Assembly: GCF_003182475.1 (NCBI RefSeq)
Contig: NZ_QGTS01000017.1
Span: 31,200 to 95,199 of the forward strand
Reading direction: 5' to 3'
Length of the DNA stretch: 64,000 bases
Source of the DNA: Mangrovibacter plantisponsor
Lineage (GTDB): Bacteria; Pseudomonadota; Gammaproteobacteria; Enterobacterales; Enterobacteriaceae
The position numbers and the translations under genes were made by a program. Shown one piece after another: positions 26,510 through 35,321 of the stretch. Under the pieces are notes generated by a model that saw only the letters and a list, made by a program, of their open reading frames with translations, did not search any database and had not been told where the DNA came from. How positions within the stretch are numbered: position 1 is the first letter of the stretch; the number at the start of each line of letters is the position of its first letter.

Positions 26510-26958
26510 CCACCACAATTCGGGGCGCCCGCCCGGAAGATGAAGCCGCCTGGCGCGCTTTATGGCAGGGTTACACCACATTTTATGGCAGTGACATCCC
26601 TGAACCGGTTACCCGATACACCTGGCAACGGGCTCTGGACCCGGCGTCCCCATTAGGAATTCGGCTGGCAGTTTGTAATGAACAGATTGCCGGTTTTAGC
26701 CTGTATGTGACCCATGAAGGCTCATGGGTCACCACCCCGGTGTGTTACCTCGAAGACTTATTTGTTGACCCTGCTGTACGTGGGCAGGGGCTGGGGCGGG
26801 CGCTGATTGATGACCTGATTCACCAGGCTCTGCAAAACAACTGGTCCCGGCTCTACTGGCATACTCGTGAGGGGAACCCTGCGCGAAAACTGTATGACCA
26901 GTTTACCCAGGCCGATGACTATGTGCGTTACCAGCTTGCTATGCCTGCCAACTCTTAA
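26506..26958 (+). CDS. GNAT-family N-acetyltransferase
   Basis: 150-residue single-domain acetyltransferase. The acetyl-CoA motif is YLEDLFVDPAVRGQGLGRALIDDL, followed by the WHTREGNPARKLYDQ helix, where the Tyr is the usual general acid. The ATGA overlap with the preceding GNAT gene indicates co-translation, and the two may act on the same pathway. Substrate unknown. Confidence 0.87.
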   Translation: MTTTIRGARPEDEAAWRALWQGYTTFYGSDIPEPVTRYTWQRALDPASPLGIRLAVCNEQIAGFSLYVTHEGSWVTTPVCYLEDLFVDPAVRGQGLGRALIDDLIHQALQNNWSRLYWHTREGNPARKLYDQFTQADDYVRYQLAMPANS

Positions 26959-27093
26959 TAGCGTGTGGTTCGGTCTGGCGGGAAATATTCAACATTGCCC
27001 GGTATGACGGATAGCAATGAGTGTAACTGCGCAATAAACAGTAATTACTTTTCATGCCAGATTAATCTCAACATCTCTGAAATGATAATTTTT

Positions 27094-27972
27094 ATGCCCA
27101 TGATAAATTTAATAAAAAAACATCTTATTAAAACCACGGCATCCATTAATAAGTTTTTGATTGTTCTTTTTTTATTATCGGGAACCGGGTGTGTTGCTGA
27201 CCGAACCACCACCGCACAGGACATAGCCCAAAAAGGACAGCTAACCGAAAAAGTTGTCGTCACTCCTGAGTTTAGTTTTCTTACCTGGCAACGTATAAAT
27301 ACACCATCACAGCCACTTACTATTTATATTGAAGGCGATGGTCTGGCATGGATTTCACGCTACCAGCCATCATCTGACCCTACGCCGAAAAACCCCGTCG
27401 CACTGCGGCTGGCTGCGCTGGATCCCGGGAATAATGTGGTATATATCGCCCGCCCCTGCCAGTACATTGGCGTAGGCAGTAACCCTGCCTGCCAGATACC
27501 TTACTGGACAAGCAAGCGGTTTTCTGCGGATGTGATTAACGCGATGTCCGAAGCAATTGACAAGGTTAAACAAAGTACCTCAGCAACTAAAATTCAATTA
27601 GTGGGTTATTCAGGTGGCGGTACAGTTGCTGCATTATTAGCTGAACAACGTAAGGATGTATTATCTTTGCGCACTGTAGCGGGTTACCTTGATATTGAAT
27701 ATGTGAATCAGTTACATCATGTATCGCCAATGCCCGATTCGCTTAACCCAGCCGATGATGCGGGTAAATTAGCACTTACTCCTCAAATTCATTTTAGTGG
27801 TGCACTTGATACGCTCATTACCCCTGAAGTTGCCCGGCGTTTTACCCGGCAAACGGGTGGCAGTTGTGCGCACGCTGTGCTGGTTCCCGGAATGACGCAT
27901 CAGGGCCCATGGGAAACACAGTGGCTCTATTTACTCCAACAGAAACCTGAATGCAGCAATAGAGAACAATAA
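27094..27972 (+). CDS. Probable alpha/beta-hydrolase lipoprotein
   Basis: About 292 residues. A basic, AT-rich-coded N-terminus and hydrophobic stretch (KFLIVLFLLSGTGC) suggest a lipoprotein signal; the lipobox GTGC lacks the usual Leu at -3. The body is an alpha/beta hydrolase: LTIYIEGDGLAWISR, the nucleophile elbow GYSGGG (Ser), and a late HisThr/HisGln motif (PGMTHQGPW). Codon use at the 5' end is much more A+T-rich than in the neighbours, hinting at transfer. Starts at 27082 (MIIF) or 26965 are also open, and none has a good ribosome-binding site. Function unknown; the catalytic triad looks complete. Confidence 0.72.
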   Translation: MPMINLIKKHLIKTTASINKFLIVLFLLSGTGCVADRTTTAQDIAQKGQLTEKVVVTPEFSFLTWQRINTPSQPLTIYIEGDGLAWISRYQPSSDPTPKNPVALRLAALDPGNNVVYIARPCQYIGVGSNPACQIPYWTSKRFSADVINAMSEAIDKVKQSTSATKIQLVGYSGGGTVAALLAEQRKDVLSLRTVAGYLDIEYVNQLHHVSPMPDSLNPADDAGKLALTPQIHFSGALDTLITPEVARRFTRQTGGSCAHAVLVPGMTHQGPWETQWLYLLQQKPECSNREQ

Positions 27973-28040
27973 GAATTTATCCGGGGCAATCATTGACAAG
28001 CCATTCAGACATAAAGCCGCTTAATGTAGTAATCACTTCA

Positions 28041-28069
28041 GGCCTGGTGCCATTTTTCAACACCAGGCC
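28041..28069. terminator. Hairpin between convergent genes at 27972 and 28076
   Basis: GGCCTGGTG (28041-28049) pairs perfectly with CACCAGGCC (28061-28069), with an 11-nt loop, in the gap between the hydrolase and the tartrate dehydrogenase gene. There is no clear T run on either side, so it is probably a shared terminator or RNA-stabilising stem. Confidence 0.5.
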
Positions 28070-28075
28070 ATGTTA

Positions 28076-29140
28076 TTACAGGGCCGCGGCTATCGCTTCC
28101 CCCAGCTCAGTAGTGCTGGCTGTTCCACCCAGGTCACGGGTCAGGCAATGCCCTTCTGCCAGCGTTTTTTCTATTGCCTGCAAAACTGCGGCTCCAGCTT
28201 CAGCGTAGCCCAAATGCTCCAGCATCATTGCGCCACACCAAATCTGGCCAATCGGGTTGGCGACACCTTTACCGGCAATATCTGGCGCAGAACCATGTAC
28301 CGGTTCAAACAGGCTGGGGAAACGGCGCTCTGGGTTGATGTTGGCAGAAGGGGCAATACCGATAGTGCCAGTACAGGCCGGGCCAAGGTCTGAAAGAATA
28401 TCGCCAAACAGATTACTGGCAACCACCACATCGAACCAGTCAGGGTGTAAAACAAAATTCGCAGTAAGAATATCAATATGGAATTTATCTACAGATACCG
28501 ACGGGTACTGCTGTGCTATCTCTGCCACACGGCTGTCCCAGTAGGGCATAGTGATCGCGATACCATTCGATTTAGTGGCCGATGTCAGGTGTTTTTTCGG
28601 GCGGCACTGAGCCAGCTCGAACGCGAATTTCACTACGCGATCCACGCCGGTTCGCGTCATTACGGTTTCCTGAATCACCACTTCCCGTTCAGTACCAGGA
28701 AACATCGTGCCACCGACACTGGAATATTCTCCTTCGGTGTTTTCCCGCACCACATAGAAATCGATATCGCCCGGTTGCCGGTTTGCCAGAGGCGCTTTCA
28801 CACCAGGCATTAAACGTACTGGCCGCAAATTTACATACTGGTCAAACTCCCGGCGAAACTGGAGTAAAGACTCCCACAACGACACGTGATCCGGCACGAC
28901 ATCCGGCCAGCCCACAGCACCAAAATAGATGGCATCACAGGCCTGTAACTGTTCACGCCAGTTATCCGGCAACATTTTGCCATGCTGCTGCCAGTATTCC
29001 GCACTGGCGAAGTCATGCCATTGCCATTCCAGAGGGATTGAGAATTTACTGGCAGCCGCGTTCATCACCCGAACGCCCTCCGGCATCACTTCCTTGCCTA
29101 TACCATCTCCGGGAATTACTGCGATTTTATGAACAGCCAT
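28076..29140 (-). CDS. dmlA: Tartrate dehydrogenase/decarboxylase / D-malate dehydrogenase (DmlA-like)
   Basis: 354-residue NAD-dependent decarboxylating dehydrogenase of the isopropylmalate/isocitrate family (E. coli DmlA 361). N-terminal AVIPGDGIGKEVMPEG, substrate-binding RENTEGEYSSVGG, the Lys-containing ATKSNGI, and DILTANFVLHPDWFDVVVASNLFGDILSDL with metal-binding aspartates support D-malate, L-tartrate or related 2-hydroxy acid oxidation in the cytoplasm. ATG 29140 has AAAGGTG upstream; a GTG three codons earlier is less likely. Divergent from a DmlR-like LysR gene, the same layout as dmlAR in E. coli but at a different chromosomal position. Confidence 0.9.
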   Translation of the reverse strand: MAVHKIAVIPGDGIGKEVMPEGVRVMNAAASKFSIPLEWQWHDFASAEYWQQHGKMLPDNWREQLQACDAIYFGAVGWPDVVPDHVSLWESLLQFRREFDQYVNLRPVRLMPGVKAPLANRQPGDIDFYVVRENTEGEYSSVGGTMFPGTEREVVIQETVMTRTGVDRVVKFAFELAQCRPKKHLTSATKSNGIAITMPYWDSRVAEIAQQYPSVSVDKFHIDILTANFVLHPDWFDVVVASNLFGDILSDLGPACTGTIGIAPSANINPERRFPSLFEPVHGSAPDIAGKGVANPIGQIWCGAMMLEHLGYAEAGAAVLQAIEKTLAEGHCLTRDLGGTASTTELGEAIAAAL

Positions 29141-29223
29141 TGCATGCACCTTTGGGTTGTTTATGCCTGTATTGCAGTATATGTTTTCATTTCAGGTTAA
29201 TAATTGGCTTAAAATGAAATCCA

Positions 29224-30171
29224 ATGTTTCTTAAAAGTAAAGAAACCAGAACTTCAACAGACGATATGGCATTCTTCATGCGCCTTGCTTCTGCCGGGAG
29301 CCTGACGGAGGCCGCCCGGGAAATGGGGTTATCTTTGCCTGCGGTCAGTAAGCGCCTGCGGTTACTCGAAGAGCGCCTTGGGGTGCAGTTGCTGCACAGA
29401 ACCACTCGCCGTATCGAACTGACACCAGAAGGCAAAAGCTACTTTGAAGGCGCCCGGCCTTTGCTGGACCAGTTACTCGAACTGGAAGACAGAATCAGCA
29501 GCCAAAACCCAATGTTACGCGGGTCGCTCAACATTAATGCGTCATTTGGTTTTGGGCGGCGTTTTGTTGCACCCTGTTTATCGCGTTTTGCCGCCCTTCA
29601 CCCGCAACTGAATATCACACTGCAACTCACCAGCCAGCCGCTTAATTTCCTTGATGCACAAATGGATATTGATATCCGGGTTGGTGAGCCGCCGGATGCC
29701 CGGCTGGTGGCCCGCAAGCTACGCGATAACCCGCGAGTGCTGTGTTGTTCGCCAGGTTATGCCGCACAGCATGGGTTGCCTGCCAGTGTAAACGACTTGG
29801 CAAAGCACAGTTGTATTCTGCTTAAGCAATTTGACAGTGATTTTGCTTTGTGGCGCATGAGCCGGGGAAAGCAGGCCATCAGCCAGAAAGTTCACGGCCA
29901 CCTGGTGACCAATGATGGTGAAGTCGCCATGAGAATGGCAATCGACGGGCACGGCATTTTGCTGCGTTCCTGGTGGGACGCAGGGCCCAGTATTGCCTGC
30001 GGTGAACTGGTACATGTCCTACCGGAATGGCAGGCTACTGGCGGGAACATTTACGCAGTCTGGCTCCCTCAGCGCACGCCCCATAACCGGATTACTGCGT
30101 TTGTGGAGTACCTGGCTGCACAACTGCAAGGCGATGCCGGGCAACATCTGCCAGGCAGGCTCACTAACTGA
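29224..30171 (+). CDS. LysR-family regulator, DmlR-like
   Basis: 315 residues. HTH (AFFMRLASAGSLTEAAREMGLSLPAVSKRLRLLE region) and an effector domain carrying NINASFGFGRRFVAPCLS and LRSWWDAGPSIACGELVHVLP, which are close to E. coli DmlR. Divergent by 83 bp from the dmlA-like gene, so it probably activates it in response to the substrate. ATG 29224 lacks a ribosome-binding sequence; an internal ATG at 29266 would cut into the HTH and is less likely. Confidence 0.86.
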   Translation: MFLKSKETRTSTDDMAFFMRLASAGSLTEAAREMGLSLPAVSKRLRLLEERLGVQLLHRTTRRIELTPEGKSYFEGARPLLDQLLELEDRISSQNPMLRGSLNINASFGFGRRFVAPCLSRFAALHPQLNITLQLTSQPLNFLDAQMDIDIRVGEPPDARLVARKLRDNPRVLCCSPGYAAQHGLPASVNDLAKHSCILLKQFDSDFALWRMSRGKQAISQKVHGHLVTNDGEVAMRMAIDGHGILLRSWWDAGPSIACGELVHVLPEWQATGGNIYAVWLPQRTPHNRITAFVEYLAAQLQGDAGQHLPGRLTN

Positions 30172-30175
30172 ATGG

Positions 30176-31369
30176 TTAGTTGCCAGCCAGCGCCTGGGCA
30201 CACGCCCACGCGGAACTCCACGCCCACTGGAAGTTGTAACCACCCAGCCAGCCGGTGACATCAACCACTTCACCAATAAAATAGAGCCCGGGCACTGTGC
30301 GGGCTTCCATGGTACGGGAAGAAAGCGCATGGGTATCGACGCCGCCAAGCGTTACTTCGGCAGTACGGTAACCTTCGGTGCCATTTGGCACCACTTCCCA
30401 CTGCGACAGTTGTGCGACCAGCTCCGCCTGCTGGCGTGAATTAAGCTGTTTCAGAGTGACATCCGGCACCAATCCCAGTGACATCAGCACTTCGATTAAC
30501 CGCTTTGGTAATAACATGGCCAGGGTGTTTTTCAGGCTCTGGTTCGGGTGCGCCTGGCGTTGTTCATCCAGTAGTGCATCCACACCACCATCGGGGGCCA
30601 GGTTAACCATGACCGGTTCACCAGCCCGCCAGTAACTGGAAATTTGCAGCACTGCCGGGCCAGACATGCCCCGGTGCGTGAACAAAATATTTTCACGAAA
30701 TTGCGTGCCATCCTGCGCGGTTACCACCGAAGGGAGCGATACCCCGGACAAAGTTTGCAACTGTTCCAGCAAGGGTTTATGCAGCGTGAATGGCACCAGG
30801 CCTGCCCGGGTAGGCAATACGGGGAGGCCAAACTGCTCAGCGACTTTATAGCCAAAAGGAGAGGCTCCCAGACCGGGCATAGACAAGCCGCCACTGGCAA
30901 CCACCAGCTTGTTTGCGTGAATTTCCGCGCCATTAAGCTGCAGCGTATAGCCCTGCTCATTGCGTTCAATAGTTAACACTTCACTGCGTAACCGCAATGT
31001 CACGTTACCCTGCTGGCACTCATCAAGCAGCATGGTGACAATTTGTTCTGCTGAATCATCACAAAATAACTGCCCCAGCGTCTTTTCATGCCAGGCAATA
31101 CCATGGCGGGAAACCATGTCGATAAAATCCCATTGGGTATAGCGTGCCAGAGCAGATTTGCAAAAATGGGGGTTTGAGCTCAAATAGGCCGCAGGTTCGA
31201 TATAAAGGTTAGTAAAGTTGCAACGACCACCACCAGACATAAGAATTTTTCTGCCTGGTTTTTTTCCGTTGTCCAGTACCATGACGCGCAAACCCGCCTG
31301 CCCGGCCTGAGCCGCGCAAAATAACCCGGCCGCACCCGCGCCAATCACCACCACATCGAATTGTTCCAC
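30176..31369 (-). CDS. yhiN: Flavoprotein YhiN (HI0933/BaiN-like)
   Basis: 397 residues (E. coli 400). N-terminal FAD-binding VVVIGAGAAGLFCAAQAGQAG, the family signature KPGRKILMSGGGRCNFTN, and C-terminal GLYFIGEVVDVTGWLGGYNFQWAW. The physiological reaction is not established; BaiN, a relative, reduces bile acid intermediates. It starts at GTG 31369 with GGGGG seven bases upstream. Adjacent and divergent to pitA, as in E. coli. Confidence 0.94.
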   Translation of the reverse strand: MEQFDVVVIGAGAAGLFCAAQAGQAGLRVMVLDNGKKPGRKILMSGGGRCNFTNLYIEPAAYLSSNPHFCKSALARYTQWDFIDMVSRHGIAWHEKTLGQLFCDDSAEQIVTMLLDECQQGNVTLRLRSEVLTIERNEQGYTLQLNGAEIHANKLVVASGGLSMPGLGASPFGYKVAEQFGLPVLPTRAGLVPFTLHKPLLEQLQTLSGVSLPSVVTAQDGTQFRENILFTHRGMSGPAVLQISSYWRAGEPVMVNLAPDGGVDALLDEQRQAHPNQSLKNTLAMLLPKRLIEVLMSLGLVPDVTLKQLNSRQQAELVAQLSQWEVVPNGTEGYRTAEVTLGGVDTHALSSRTMEARTVPGLYFIGEVVDVTGWLGGYNFQWAWSSAWACAQALAGN

Positions 31370-31594
31370 GCTTTCCCCCTGTTTTATCTGGCGGCGAATT
31401 GTAAAGATAGTCCGTTAATCACACCAGCACAAAAGCCAATCTTTCAGATATCCCATTGAATTATTACAAGTTAATGACAGTCAGCGAAAAAAGCGACGCA
31501 ATTTAAATCAAAAAAAGTCTATTTTCACTTTGCCCCCGGCGCAGTTGTCCTGGATAATGCGCCGCGTTCATGTCCACAGAATGGCTTAACGTCT

Positions 31595-33088
31595 ATGCTA
31601 CATCTCTTTGCAGACCTGGATTTGCATACCGGGTTGTTATTGGTTCTCGCACTGGCCTTCGTGTTGTTCTACGAAGCCATCAATGGTTTTCACGATACCG
31701 CAAACGCTGTCGCCACCGTCATTTATACGCGTGCGATGCGTTCACAGCTGGCTGTTATGATGGCTGCGGTATTTAACTTCTTCGGCGTCCTGTTGGGCGG
31801 GCTGAGTGTTGCTTATGCCATCGTTCACATGCTGCCAACAGACTTATTATTGAATGTAGGTTCCGCACACGGTCTTGCCATGGTGTTTTCCATGTTGCTT
31901 GCCGCCATTATCTGGAACCTTGGCACCTGGTACTTTGGATTACCGGCATCCAGCTCTCATACTCTGATCGGCGCCATTATAGGTATTGCCCTGACGAACG
32001 CCCTGATGACTGGTACATCTGTTGTGGATGCACTCAATATTCCAAAAGTTATCAATATTTTTGCCTCCCTAATCGTTTCTCCAATTGTCGGCCTGGTTCT
32101 GGCGGGCGGGCTGGTGTATTTATTGCGCCGCTACTGGAACGGCACCAAAAAGCGCCGCCGTGTCCACTTAACGCCTGCTGAGCGCGAAAAGCAGGATGGT
32201 AAAAAAAGGCCTCCATTCTGGACGCGTATCGCTCTGATTGTTTCTGCTATTGGCGTTAGTTTCTCCCATGGCGCGAACGACGGGCAGAAAGGTATCGGGC
32301 TGATTATGCTGGTTCTGATTGGCGTGGCCCCTGCCGGTTTTGTGGTAAACATGAATTCAACAGGTTACGACATCACCCGTACCCGGGATGCCGTCACTAA
32401 CGTCGAACTCTACTTCCAGCAGCATGGTGAAGCATTTAAACATGTCATTGATATGGCTCCTCCGGCTAATCTGGAGCCAATCCCGGGTGAAGCCCATGAG
32501 TTCCATTGCGATGCCAGCCGTGCTGTGTTTGCGCTGGATACTGCCAAAGGCCTGTTAGCCAACCTCGACAGCTATGAAAAATTGAGCCTGGAGCAACGCA
32601 GCCATTTACGCCGTATGATGCTGTGTATTGCCGATACGACAGACAAAGTGGCTAATCTGCCGGAAACCAACTCCGACGATAAACGCTACCTCAAGAAACT
32701 CAAAGGCGACATGCTGAGCACCATCGAATACGCGCCCATCTGGATTATTATGGCGGTAGCGCTGGCTCTGGGTATCGGTACCATGATTGGCTGGCGCCGT
32801 GTTGCCACCACTATTGGTGAGAAAATCGGTAAGAAAGGCATGACTTACGCACAAGGGATGTCTGCACAGATGACCGCGGCGGTTTCCATCGGTATTGCCA
32901 GCTACACCGGCATGCCAGTGTCCACCACCCACGTGTTGTCGTCTTCTGTTGCCGGTACCATGCTGGTTGATGGCGGCGGGTTACAAAGCCGCACGGTTAA
33001 AAGCATTCTGATGGCATGGATATTTACTCTTCCTGCTGCCATTCTGCTTTCCGGCTGCCTGTACTGGCTGTCACTGCACCTGATCTGA
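31595..33088 (+). CDS. pitA: Low-affinity inorganic phosphate/metal-phosphate transporter PitA
   Basis: 497-residue polytopic inner-membrane symporter (E. coli 499) that imports neutral metal-phosphate with protons. Both inverted PHO-4 signature repeats are visible: [21 protein letters not shown] near the N-terminus and [17 protein letters not shown] segment ([20 protein letters not shown]) near the C-terminus, plus [20 protein letters not shown] [18 protein letters not shown] in the middle. The cytoplasmic loop at about residues 255-370 is the most diverged part. Divergent from yhiN and convergent with uspB. Confidence 0.97.
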   Translation: MLHLFADLDLHTGLLLVLALAFVLFYEAINGFHDTANAVATVIYTRAMRSQLAVMMAAVFNFFGVLLGGLSVAYAIVHMLPTDLLLNVGSAHGLAMVFSMLLAAIIWNLGTWYFGLPASSSHTLIGAIIGIALTNALMTGTSVVDALNIPKVINIFASLIVSPIVGLVLAGGLVYLLRRYWNGTKKRRRVHLTPAEREKQDGKKRPPFWTRIALIVSAIGVSFSHGANDGQKGIGLIMLVLIGVAPAGFVVNMNSTGYDITRTRDAVTNVELYFQQHGEAFKHVIDMAPPANLEPIPGEAHEFHCDASRAVFALDTAKGLLANLDSYEKLSLEQRSHLRRMMLCIADTTDKVANLPETNSDDKRYLKKLKGDMLSTIEYAPIWIIMAVALALGIGTMIGWRRVATTIGEKIGKKGMTYAQGMSAQMTAAVSIGIASYTGMPVSTTHVLSSSVAGTMLVDGGGLQSRTVKSILMAWIFTLPAAILLSGCLYWLSLHLI

Positions 33089-33100
33089 TTTTAAGATTTC

Positions 33101-33127
33101 GCCATAAGCGGGCTGTAAGGCCCGCTT
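33101..33127. repeat. 27-bp hairpin repeat, copy 1
   Basis: Perfectly identical to 33264-33290. The repeat includes AAGCGGGC / GCCCGCTT arms that fold into an 8-bp stem. This copy lies 12 bp after the pitA stop and probably forms the first terminator stem of pitA. Confidence 0.85.
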
Positions 33128-33137
33128 CATATTGATG

Positions 33138-33173
33138 AAAAAGAAGGAAAAAACGTGGTTTTTCCTTCTTTTT
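33138..33173. terminator. Bidirectional terminator between pitA and uspB
   Basis: AAAAAGAAGGAAAAA (33138-33152) pairs perfectly over 15 bp with TTTTTCCTTCTTTTT (33159-33173). The T runs on both strands make it suitable as a terminator for convergent pitA and uspB. Confidence 0.85.
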
Positions 33174-33184
33174 AGTTAGTAGCC

Positions 33185-33206
33185 GAAAATCAATGAATTG
33201 ATTTTC
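33185..33206. repeat. Perfect 10-bp inverted repeat
   Basis: GAAAATCAAT (33185-33194) and ATTGATTTTC (33197-33206) with a 2-bp centre, followed by TTGTTTTT on the + strand. Third of four stacked hairpins in the pitA/uspB gap; may be a back-up terminator. Confidence 0.7.
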
Positions 33207-33263
33207 CTTGTTTTTAATTGGGTGACACCCTCTGGTTCTGTGCGGAAATGAGGATTGTCATCG

Positions 33264-33290
33264 GCCATAAGCGGGCTGTAAGGCCCGCTT
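33264..33290. repeat. 27-bp hairpin repeat, copy 2
   Basis: Exact duplicate of 33101-33127, in the same orientation, starting 163 bp later and lying 33 bp from the end of uspB. The duplication suggests that the terminator region of pitA was copied, perhaps when an intervening segment was inserted. Confidence 0.85.
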
Positions 33291-33323
33291 AATCTTACCC
33301 TTTCAGCACACATTCCATTCAGC

Positions 33324-33659
33324 TCAGTGCCAGATAGCCAACCCCACCAGGCTTACAATCACTAAACCACACAGCGAACTTGTCAGGATAAACTGGCGGC
33401 GAACCCGTTCACAGCGGCGAATAAATTCATCGTCATGATGGTCTGAATACCGTCTGGCATAAATGTATCTCACCAGGCGCATTTGTTTGCTTGGTTGACC
33501 ATGTGATGTGAAGAACCCACCACCATCAACGTACTGATACAGTAAAGGATCACAGCCTCGTAGCACCACCAGTAACGCACGTAACGATGAGAAGTAACGC
33601 GCCATATTGATGACACATACGACACACAACGCCCAAAACAACGCAATGGTGCTGATCAT
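33324..33659 (-). CDS. uspB: Universal stress protein UspB
   Basis: 111 residues, the same length as E. coli UspB, an inner-membrane protein needed for ethanol resistance in stationary phase. An N-terminal ([19 protein letters not shown]) and a C-terminal ([19 protein letters not shown]) transmembrane helix flank a cytoplasmic charged region ([26 protein letters not shown]). In E. coli it is RpoS-dependent; no promoter could be assigned here. Divergent from uspA. Confidence 0.95.
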   Translation of the reverse strand: MISTIALFWALCVVCVINMARYFSSLRALLVVLRGCDPLLYQYVDGGGFFTSHGQPSKQMRLVRYIYARRYSDHHDDEFIRRCERVRRQFILTSSLCGLVIVSLVGLAIWH

Positions 33660-33881
33660 ACATCCTCCCCGGCGATTTTCCGGCCACTCCGGACAATATC
33701 GCTCCCCAAAAACAGACAGTCAGCAAAAGGGTCAGTGAGCTACAGGCGCCCAGCCATAATAGGTATATCGGCATGCCTTATTAAATAGTGTAGGTCGCAG
33801 GTTGTTTTTTTTTCCATACAACAAACCGATAACAACCGCACAAAACAGGTAATTGATTGTTATATATCAACCTGGCGCAAA
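33660..33881. other. uspB/uspA intergenic region, uspB side
   Basis: About 220 bp. A hydrophobic open frame reading leftward from 33774 overlaps uspB and is judged non-coding. AT-rich stretch at 33785-33870 probably contains the uspB promoter. No other element recognised. Confidence 0.4.
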
Positions 33882-33908
33882 TTGACTGCGTGACTGTCGC
33901 GCTATAAT
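33882..33908 (+). promoter_or_regulatory. Probable uspA promoter
   Basis: TTGACT (33882-33887) and a perfect TATAAT (33903-33908), separated by 15 bp, which is short of the 17-bp optimum. The predicted start near 33915 gives a leader of about 140 nt; E. coli uspA also has a long leader and a sigma-70 promoter controlled by ppGpp and FadR. Confidence 0.6.
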
Positions 33909-33953
33909 GTAGTTAAGGATTCAGTACCTGAGGTCATTACGCTGGAAGTCGCT

Positions 33954-34018
33954 CCCGTAAACCAGCCGGGCTGGTACGGGCGCACAGGAGACCAAAATTG
34001 CCTGGGTTGTTCTCCTGT
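33954..34018 (+). other. Two hairpins in the uspA leader
   Basis: Hairpin 1: CCCGTA plus ACCAGCC pair with GGCTGGT plus TACGGG (33954-33980, one bulged A). Hairpin 2: ACAGGAG (33984-33990) pairs with CTCCTGT (34012-34018). Together they occupy most of the leader up to 39 nt before the start codon. They may stabilise the mRNA or regulate translation. Confidence 0.6.
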
Positions 34019-34056
34019 CCATGTGTTCATCGACAGCTTATGGAAGGAATAACATT

Positions 34057-34500
34057 ATGGCTTACAAACATATTCTGATTGCGGTAGATCTTTCTCCGGA
34101 AAGCAAAGTTCTGGTTGAAAAAGCGGTATCCATGGCCCGCCCCTACAATGCGAAAATCTCGCTGATCCACGTCGACGTAAACTACTCAGACTTATACACA
34201 GGTCTTATTGATGTGAACCTGGGCGATATGCAGAAACGGATCTCCGAAGAAACTCATCACGCTCTGACTGAATTGTCCACCGGCGCAAACTACCCGATTA
34301 CTGAAACCCTGAGTGGCAGTGGTGATCTGGGCCAGGTTCTGGTGGATGCCATTCGTAAATATGACGTTGACCTTGTGGTATGCGGCCATCATCAGGACTT
34401 CTGGAGCAAACTGATGTCTTCAGCGCGCCAGCTTATCAATACTGTTCATGTCGATATGCTGATTGTGCCGCTCAATGACGACGACGACGAAGAAGCATAA
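34057..34500 (+). CDS. uspA: Universal stress protein A
   Basis: 147-residue cytoplasmic dimeric stress protein (E. coli 144). Matches UspA throughout: [47 protein letters not shown]. It lacks the G-2x-G-9x-G(S/T) ATP-binding motif, as UspA itself does. The C-terminus ends in an acidic run (DDDDEEA). ATG 34057 follows GGAAGGAA; the frame opens 12 codons earlier without conservation. E. coli has dtpB next; here rsmJ follows directly. Confidence 0.97.
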   Translation: MAYKHILIAVDLSPESKVLVEKAVSMARPYNAKISLIHVDVNYSDLYTGLIDVNLGDMQKRISEETHHALTELSTGANYPITETLSGSGDLGQVLVDAIRKYDVDLVVCGHHQDFWSKLMSSARQLINTVHVDMLIVPLNDDDDEEA

Positions 34501-34527
34501 CGGGTAATATGCCTTAAACATAAAGCG

Positions 34528-34558
34528 CACCCTTGCCACTGCGGCAAGGGTGTTTTTT
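34528..34558 (+). terminator. Terminator after uspA
   Basis: CACCCTTGCC (34528-34537) pairs with GGCAAGGGTG (34543-34552), followed by six T residues. It overlaps the end of convergent rsmJ. Confidence 0.92.
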
Positions 34559-35313
34559 CAGGCGAGTGGTGTTCCGGGGTAAATATCAAAGCGGTGGTTT
34601 TTGGTGGTGATAGCGGAACGGGTTTCGACACCCGCCAGCGCCGGGGCATAATCCGGGCGTTTCACGACCACCCGTTTAGTTGCCAGCCGTTGTGCAGGGG
34701 CCAGCAACGCATCAGCATCGTCGTCTGCGCCCACCAGTGACTGAAACACCCGCATCTCTTTTTTTACCAGTGCACTTTTTTGCTTATGGGGATACATCGG
34801 GTCGAGGTAAACCACCTGCGGGCGGGGTTCCAGCCCTTCCAGTGCTGTCAGGCTCGAACCGTGGATCAGTGCCAGCCGTTCACGCAACCAGCCACCAATT
34901 TCCGGGTCCTGGTAACCACGATTCAGGCCATCATCCAGCAAAGCAGCCACCACCGGGTGGCGTTCCAGCATCCTCACATGGCAGCCGACAGAGGCCAGCA
35001 CAAAGGCATCGCGCCCAAGCCCTGCTGTCGCATCCACTACATCAGGTAAATAGTCACCTTTCACGCCAACCGCTTTTGCAACCGCTTCCCCTCGCCCGCC
35101 GCCAAATTTGCGCCGGTGAGCCATCGCGCCAGCAACAAAGTCGACATAAATACCGCCAAGCTTTGGCTCATCCCGCTTGCGTAATTCCAGGTGAGAAGCA
35201 GTCAGTACCAGTGCCATGGCATTATTTTCATCGTGGGTTAACCCCCAGCGAGCCGCCAGAACAGATAAGGCGCCGGGATCGGCGCCTGTTTCAGCTAACA
35301 AACAAATGTTCAC
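34558..35313 (-). CDS. rsmJ: 16S rRNA (guanine(1516)-N(2))-methyltransferase RsmJ
   Basis: 251 residues (E. coli YhiQ/RsmJ 250). SAM-dependent methyltransferase modifying G1516 of 16S rRNA. Visible are the family segment [20 protein letters not shown], the SAM-binding [17 protein letters not shown], and the catalytic [11 protein letters not shown]. It begins with GTG 35313 (GTG-AAC-ATT), 8 bp after prlC, with which it forms an operon, as in E. coli. Confidence 0.96.
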   Translation of the reverse strand: MNICLLAETGADPGALSVLAARWGLTHDENNAMALVLTASHLELRKRDEPKLGGIYVDFVAGAMAHRRKFGGGRGEAVAKAVGVKGDYLPDVVDATAGLGRDAFVLASVGCHVRMLERHPVVAALLDDGLNRGYQDPEIGGWLRERLALIHGSSLTALEGLEPRPQVVYLDPMYPHKQKSALVKKEMRVFQSLVGADDDADALLAPAQRLATKRVVVKRPDYAPALAGVETRSAITTKNHRFDIYPGTPLA

Positions 35314-35321
35314 TGTTAATC

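Noticed and set aside
33550..33774. Hydrophobic 74-codon open frame (starting MPIYLLWLGACSS) reading leftward over the uspB start
   Set aside because: Half of it lies over uspB in another frame, the start codon has AAGG only one base away, and I know of no conserved relative. It is probably a frame shadow of a signal-like AT-rich region.
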